A DNA stretch of 64,000 nt, from contig CAIIXF020000008.1 in the NCBI GenBank assembly GCA_903813345.2, positions 11,189,278 through 11,253,277 of the forward strand, given 5' to 3'. The DNA is from Owenia fusiformis. Taxonomy: Eukaryota; Annelida; Polychaeta; Sabellida; Oweniidae. Positions 58,966-64,000 of this stretch are shown here, piece by piece. The position numbers were made by a program, and so were the translations under genes. The notes beneath the pieces are model-generated. The model was not told where the DNA came from and ran no database searches. It was given only the letters and a program-made list of their open reading frames with translations. Within the stretch, counting starts at the first letter, position 1, and every line of letters starts with the position of its first letter.

Positions 58966-60924
58966 AATTGATTGATATTCCTGTGAATAATGGAAATATC
59001 ACTTTGTGATTGGGAACATGTGAATACACCTATATAACATACACCTATATAGAAATGAAGTCAAAAACCTGGCATTTATTGATCTACTTTGCAGCCCATA
59101 AATGTGGGAACAACTCACGTTGAAATAGACACCCTTGGACCATGTATTAATAATACAGGAAATTGCATCTTGATGATGATTATGATGGTGTTGGAAGTAT
59201 ATGAAAATATAATATGATCTCTACAATCAACAGACATGTTATTTGACTTAGTACACCAAAGTCAACAAGGAAATTGGTGTTTTTCAGCATGGCCTTCAAA
59301 ATTATATCACCGTTGATCATATTGGATGAGTAATTGAGGCCATGCTCCTGTGATTACAACTCCTTATCCAAATTGACACTTGAAGTGTTCCAATAAACCC
59401 CCACAATAAATAAACTGAATAATTTTCATTAGATGTTCTTTCTTTGGTTTATTTTTAAGCCCCAAGGGTCTTGTTTACAACTTTTGTCTTTATGACTCAG
59501 TTTAGGTAGTAGTTAGGAGATATACCAGATAGTTATTTTGTATTTGAAAAGAATAAAACATGGATGGATTTTGTACTTGTACATTGTCACATAAAAATAT
59601 TAAATCTCTCTCATATTTCAATGGTTCATTGAATTAGGTGTGACTTTATCTTAAATTAAAAGGCCACAATGAGCATGTGAAAGGAAAGTTGAAATAACCC
59701 CTAATACGAAGCCTTTTGGTGCTAAGATGCAAATGGGCTCAAGTTTTATAGCACCAAAGCACCAGTAGATAACTCTGAAAGATTAATAAAATCTTTCAAT
59801 TATCTCAGAGAAATTAACCTCTACAAAAACTGAATCATTATCCTTTGTCAGTAAACCAGCATATGTAATATTATACCAGCATTTAAACATAAAGTATAAA
59901 GACAATAAAGAATAATTTATTAAGAGATTATGTTTCAATAAATAGAATATGTAAGTTAAAGGAACCAGCAAATATTAACAAGGGACTTTGGCAGTTAGGA
60001 ATTTTCTATTGCATGTTGTTGCAATAAAAGTCCAAAATGTCTGGATTTAGAGCTTTCTGCTTATAAAGCACATTTTAATTGTGTTTCTTATTTATGGTTT
60101 TATTTTTATTCAGATAAGTACATTTAAACTAGAAGGCAAGCTGTTTTCTGAATTTCCTCTATGATATTACTCTTTTGGCAAGCAATATTGATAGCTCCTG
60201 TGATTCTTTGATCCTCACACTGAGTGGTCAATTCTGATAAATCAAATACCATGCTTAAATATACATGTTTTTTGTGATTGCCATGCTGTGATTAAAGTTT
60301 TTGATTACTTCAACATTTAATAATGAGTTTTTTATCGTGAGTCCCTAATAGAATATCCAATGAGCATTCCTTTAATGAAATCATAGCTTGAAATAATTTG
60401 AAATTAAGTCTGGAGATGTGTTTTTTTTAGTAATGTTGTTCCCAATTTGGTTCATGCCCATCAAAATAACAACAGGAAACAATGCTTGGAGCAAGTCTTC
60501 TTAATTATTTGCAATTGTTTTAAATTATTAGTTTGTTTCCCCTTATGGTGACATTTTGTCCTAATATGACATCATTCTAATGGAATATATTTCTTTATTA
60601 CTTTTTTTTAAAAATAATTCTCCTTTGTGCCAAGGGGAGGGGTCGACATCATTTTGATGTAATACATTTCTTTATTACTTTTTTTTAAAAAAAAGCTTGG
60701 GTTCTTAAATATCAATTTGTTTTATTACTTCTTTTCATTTGTAAATTATTTGTTCTTCACCTTTGTGCCAAGGGGGAGGGAAGGTCGACACCTTTTAAAT
60801 TTGTTTGAATCATGATAACGGAATGGGCAGAATATAACAGGATGTTATAGAAAACATTATTTTCTGATGTGTGGATGTATCAGTTAGATTATTTATATGC
60901 CACATATATTGCTTCAGGGCATGA
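58966..60924. other. Non-coding; one short duplicated motif
   Basis: The segment TTCTTTATTACTTTTTTTTA with CTTTGTGCCAAGGGGAGG and GGTCGACA recurs two to three times between 60590 and 60790. Nothing else was supported. Confidence 0.4.
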
Positions 60925-62290
60925 CCGGTGCAAGATTATCCCATGGATTGAACATGTATCCCTTCTGACAAGATTCTCTTTATAGGTTGAGTATACATCC
61001 TTTTGTACAAGATTCTCTTCATAGATTGGGCAATGGGCATGCATCCTTTCTGACATGATTTTCTTTAAAGGTTGGGTATACATCCTTTTGTACAAGATTC
61101 TCTTCATAGATTGGGCAATGGGCATGCATCCTTTCTGACATGATTTTCTTTAAAGGTTGGGTATACATCCTTTTGTACAAGATTCTCTTTATGGATTGGG
61201 CACACATCCTTTTTGACAAGATTGAGTATCAAAGGTTGAGTATACATCCTTTCGTAAATGATTGTCTTTGAAGATTGGGTATTGCATCCTTTCTTACAAG
61301 ATTCCTATTATACCAGATTCCCTTATTTAGGATTGGGTGTTCAATCATTCCCACAGGATTTTCTTCAAGCATTGGACATGAATTCTCTCCTGACAAGATT
61401 CTCTTTGGGTATACATCCTTTTGTACATGATTCTCATTTTAGGATTGGATATGCACCCTTTCTTACAAGACTCCTGTTATATACAAGATTCTCTCTCAAA
61501 ATTATGATTGCATTCTTTGTATAATATTCTTTTAAAAGGTTTGGTATACATCCTATTGTCATAATTCTCTTAAAGATTATATGTGCATCATTTGCTATCC
61601 ATCATTTTGTACAAGATCATTTTTATTATTAAAGTTTAGGATTGTATCCTTTTGCACAAATCTTTGTTCAGCATTGTGTCTGAATTCTTTTGGGTACATA
61701 TATATGCACAAGTGCCAAAGGAAAAGGACCAAAAGATTGTTACAGAATGCAGTAAGAAAAAGAAAACATCTAAGAGAACACCAGCCATAAGGGGAACAAA
61801 CCCCATATCCCAAACCATGACTGATATCAAGCCATTTATATACGCTTTTCCTTTAAGATTGGATAAACATCTTTTTATATAAGATTCTCTTTAAAGATTG
61901 TGGTAAAGAAAAGGTTGGGTTAATATCCCTTGGTGCATGATTCTCTTTAAAGATTGTTTGGGCATTCTTTTGAACACGATCCTTGTTTGAAGCTTGGTAT
62001 ATCCCTTTGTCATGATTCTCTTTAGTTATTCACTCTTTCTTACAATTGAGTTATTCTTGGAGGATTGGGAATACATCCTTTTGTATGACATTTTATTGGA
62101 TCGACCATGTATTCTTTTTTACATGATTCTCATTGAAGATTGGGTCAGATCCTTTTGTACAAGATTCTCTTTAAAGATTGTGCATGCAACTGTTCTTACT
62201 TGATTCTCTTTGAAGATTGGATCAGCATAATTTTGAACAAGATTCCCTTTAAAGATTGTGAATGCATCCCATTATGTATAACGATTTGCT
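60925..62290 (+). repeat. ~40-bp degenerate minisatellite
   Basis: Irregular units of about 40 bp built on CATCCTTTTGTACAAGATTC and TCTTTAAAGATTGGGTATA fill this region. A nearly identical 85-bp dimer occurs twice between 61023 and 61190. Toward the right the units decay and unrelated sequence (about 61680-61840) interrupts the array. Open frames here are period artefacts. Confidence 0.85.
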
Positions 62291-64000
62291 GAAACTAAGC
62301 TTTTAATTAGGTCTCTCAAAAATAGGATAACTGAAACAGTATGGATCAAAATGGATGCAATTGATATGTGTGTATCCTTTCATATAGATTTAGCTTTCAG
62401 GACCTGTATTTGACAACATAAGATACTAATTCGTCCTCATCATTATCTTGAAAAGTACCCATCATAACACATTCCTTCAAAAAATGTACATCTAAGTTAT
62501 GAAACACCCTATATTTAACTCAAAACTATATGTGTACCAAATGACTTATACGGAAACCTCTCTAATGTTACCAACTGGTACCTAACTTATTATCAATCAT
62601 CTTTAATTAATCACATTATACCATTGTAATTAATTGTTACATAAGAGTACTCATAAGGCATATGTTGAATTAATATGCTGTAGGCGTCGATTTATTAGAT
62701 TTTCCATGAAGTTGCGAATTTTCTTAAGTTTTCCGGGATAGGAAGAAGGAAGTAGGATGCATTAATCTAGGACTGCTGTACATCTTTCATTTTAGTTATC
62801 TTTAACACCCGGTTGCTTTATCTTAGGCCATTTCCTCATTGACCTTCCTGAAAATATTATTTTCGGATTCAACAAGGAAGACTCTATGACATTTTAAAAA
62901 AGCTCCCGGAAATCACTTTTTCCTTGTCCATCGTTTTATTGTACATTCATATTCCCGATTGTGAAAATCACAAATTCCTACTGATCTCCAAAAATAACAT
63001 TGAAGCTTGACATATTGTTGATAAAAGTGTGCTTATCAACCAGCTAACTTTTTTTCACTAGACACTAAATAAAAATAAAATTCTTTAAAATGCAGGTTTA
63101 ATCAGCAGAGATCAGCTTTAAAGAATATTGTATACAAATAATATACCAAAATTGCAAAGACTATATAATAACTCTGGTTACGAGGTTGATTTATATTTTT
63201 TCATAATACTAATCAAAAAGTATTAGATGTTTAATCTGGCTAGGGAGATTGTAATTTAGGAAATCTGTAATGAAAGGGATGATTTGCGTCAGAACCATTT
63301 GGTATAGTTGACATAAACTTTATAATCCCAATATTTCAATGAATGTTTCTGTGATCTTTGTGGGGCGATCAGTTGAATACTTGGTACAGAACACGTATCA
63401 ACCCACAAAATACCATCATATATTTCCTGCTTGTGTGCCATCCCTGCAGATACTTTGTTTGATGAAAGAAGCATATATCTTCAAGGCATGTTAATTTTCT
63501 AGTGATATTATAGCCAATTATTGAATACATCTTTAATAGGTCTGTACTTATTGGTCCTTTGATGTCATAATGTGGATGAATTTATTTGATATGTAAGCAA
63601 ATAGTATGATCTGCATACCTTGTGTGGGGGGCACCTGAAGAGGGTACTTATATATGCAGATGGTTCTCAGAGCTCTCAATCATTTCACACTGGAGAAAGA
63701 GTGTGAAGCATGGAATATTTATATTGTATAATGGTCTATTATGCTGAAATGAATTTGCTGGCCAAAAGTTTATCAATTTGATAAGAATGTTTGCCTTAAT
63801 CATTCCATATTAAATGTTTGATTTTGTAATCTGTACACCACCAATTTTAATTGAATTTTCTAATTTTTCAATCATGTGCAATTTGTTGTTATTCATTGTC
63901 TCAATTTTCTCATTAGAGTCTACTTTTCAAAATTACTCCTCCTTATGCTTTTGTTTGTGTTAAGTAGCATTCATGTTTTCAGGAGAAAATAAGAAAACTG
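62291..64000. other. Non-coding, no feature seen
   Basis: No open frame, repeat or inverted structure that I could support up to the window end. Confidence 0.4.

Overview
This is a 64 kb stretch of AT-rich nuclear DNA from an animal. It is almost certainly a marine invertebrate and most likely a spiralian such as a gastropod mollusc. Three things point that way: a divergent TALE-class homeobox gene of the kind expanded in Spiralia, DIRS-type tyrosine-recombinase retroelements, and many small Helitron-like elements carrying (GTCC)n-type microsatellites. Taxonomy is inferred from content only. No rRNA, tRNA, CRISPR array or bacterial-type operon was seen.

The only convincing host gene is at the left edge (1-846), the TALE homeobox reading frame, which may be 5'-truncated by the window. 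Everything else is non-coding or transposon-derived. From 1.5 to 9.5 kb lie a LINE 3' fragment, a 2 kb foldback, a cluster of related repeats with an Arg/Ser-rich remnant, a foldback with perfect 26-bp inverted ends, and a decayed DIRS-like element on the minus strand (gag-like region, reverse transcriptase, RNase H, tyrosine recombinase). From 10 to 15.7 kb there is a nested stack of Helitron-like elements: one element (10112-15671) interrupted by three others. A roughly 50-bp minisatellite occupies 18.4-19.9 kb.

The centre of the window (23.6-41.8 kb) is a set of nested insertions. A foldback element holds a Helitron-like element (24487-41614). That element holds a 15,887-bp insertion (24840-40726) flanked by identical 9-bp repeats. 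The insertion carries inverted copies of a GGTTACAATT-type motif near both ends. Inside it are minisatellites, a LINE fragment, a TA-flanked inverted-repeat element, and a 4.6 kb near-palindrome (32540-37150) that landed in a minisatellite and mirrors a second one.

The right third (41.8-64 kb) is ordinary-looking non-coding DNA with further insertions: mariner-like ends, a 2 kb element with CAC ends and 5-bp target duplications (46656-48672), short TIR elements, more Helitron-like copies, and a minisatellite at 60.9-62.3 kb.

The main general observation concerns five element families that are unrelated in sequence. All five share one architecture: a 5' terminal hairpin, a second copy of one hairpin arm near the 3' end, and then a different 3' hairpin. 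All copies found lie in the same orientation. Two paralogous sites in the window show one insertion both empty and filled, which fixes the ends of that family.
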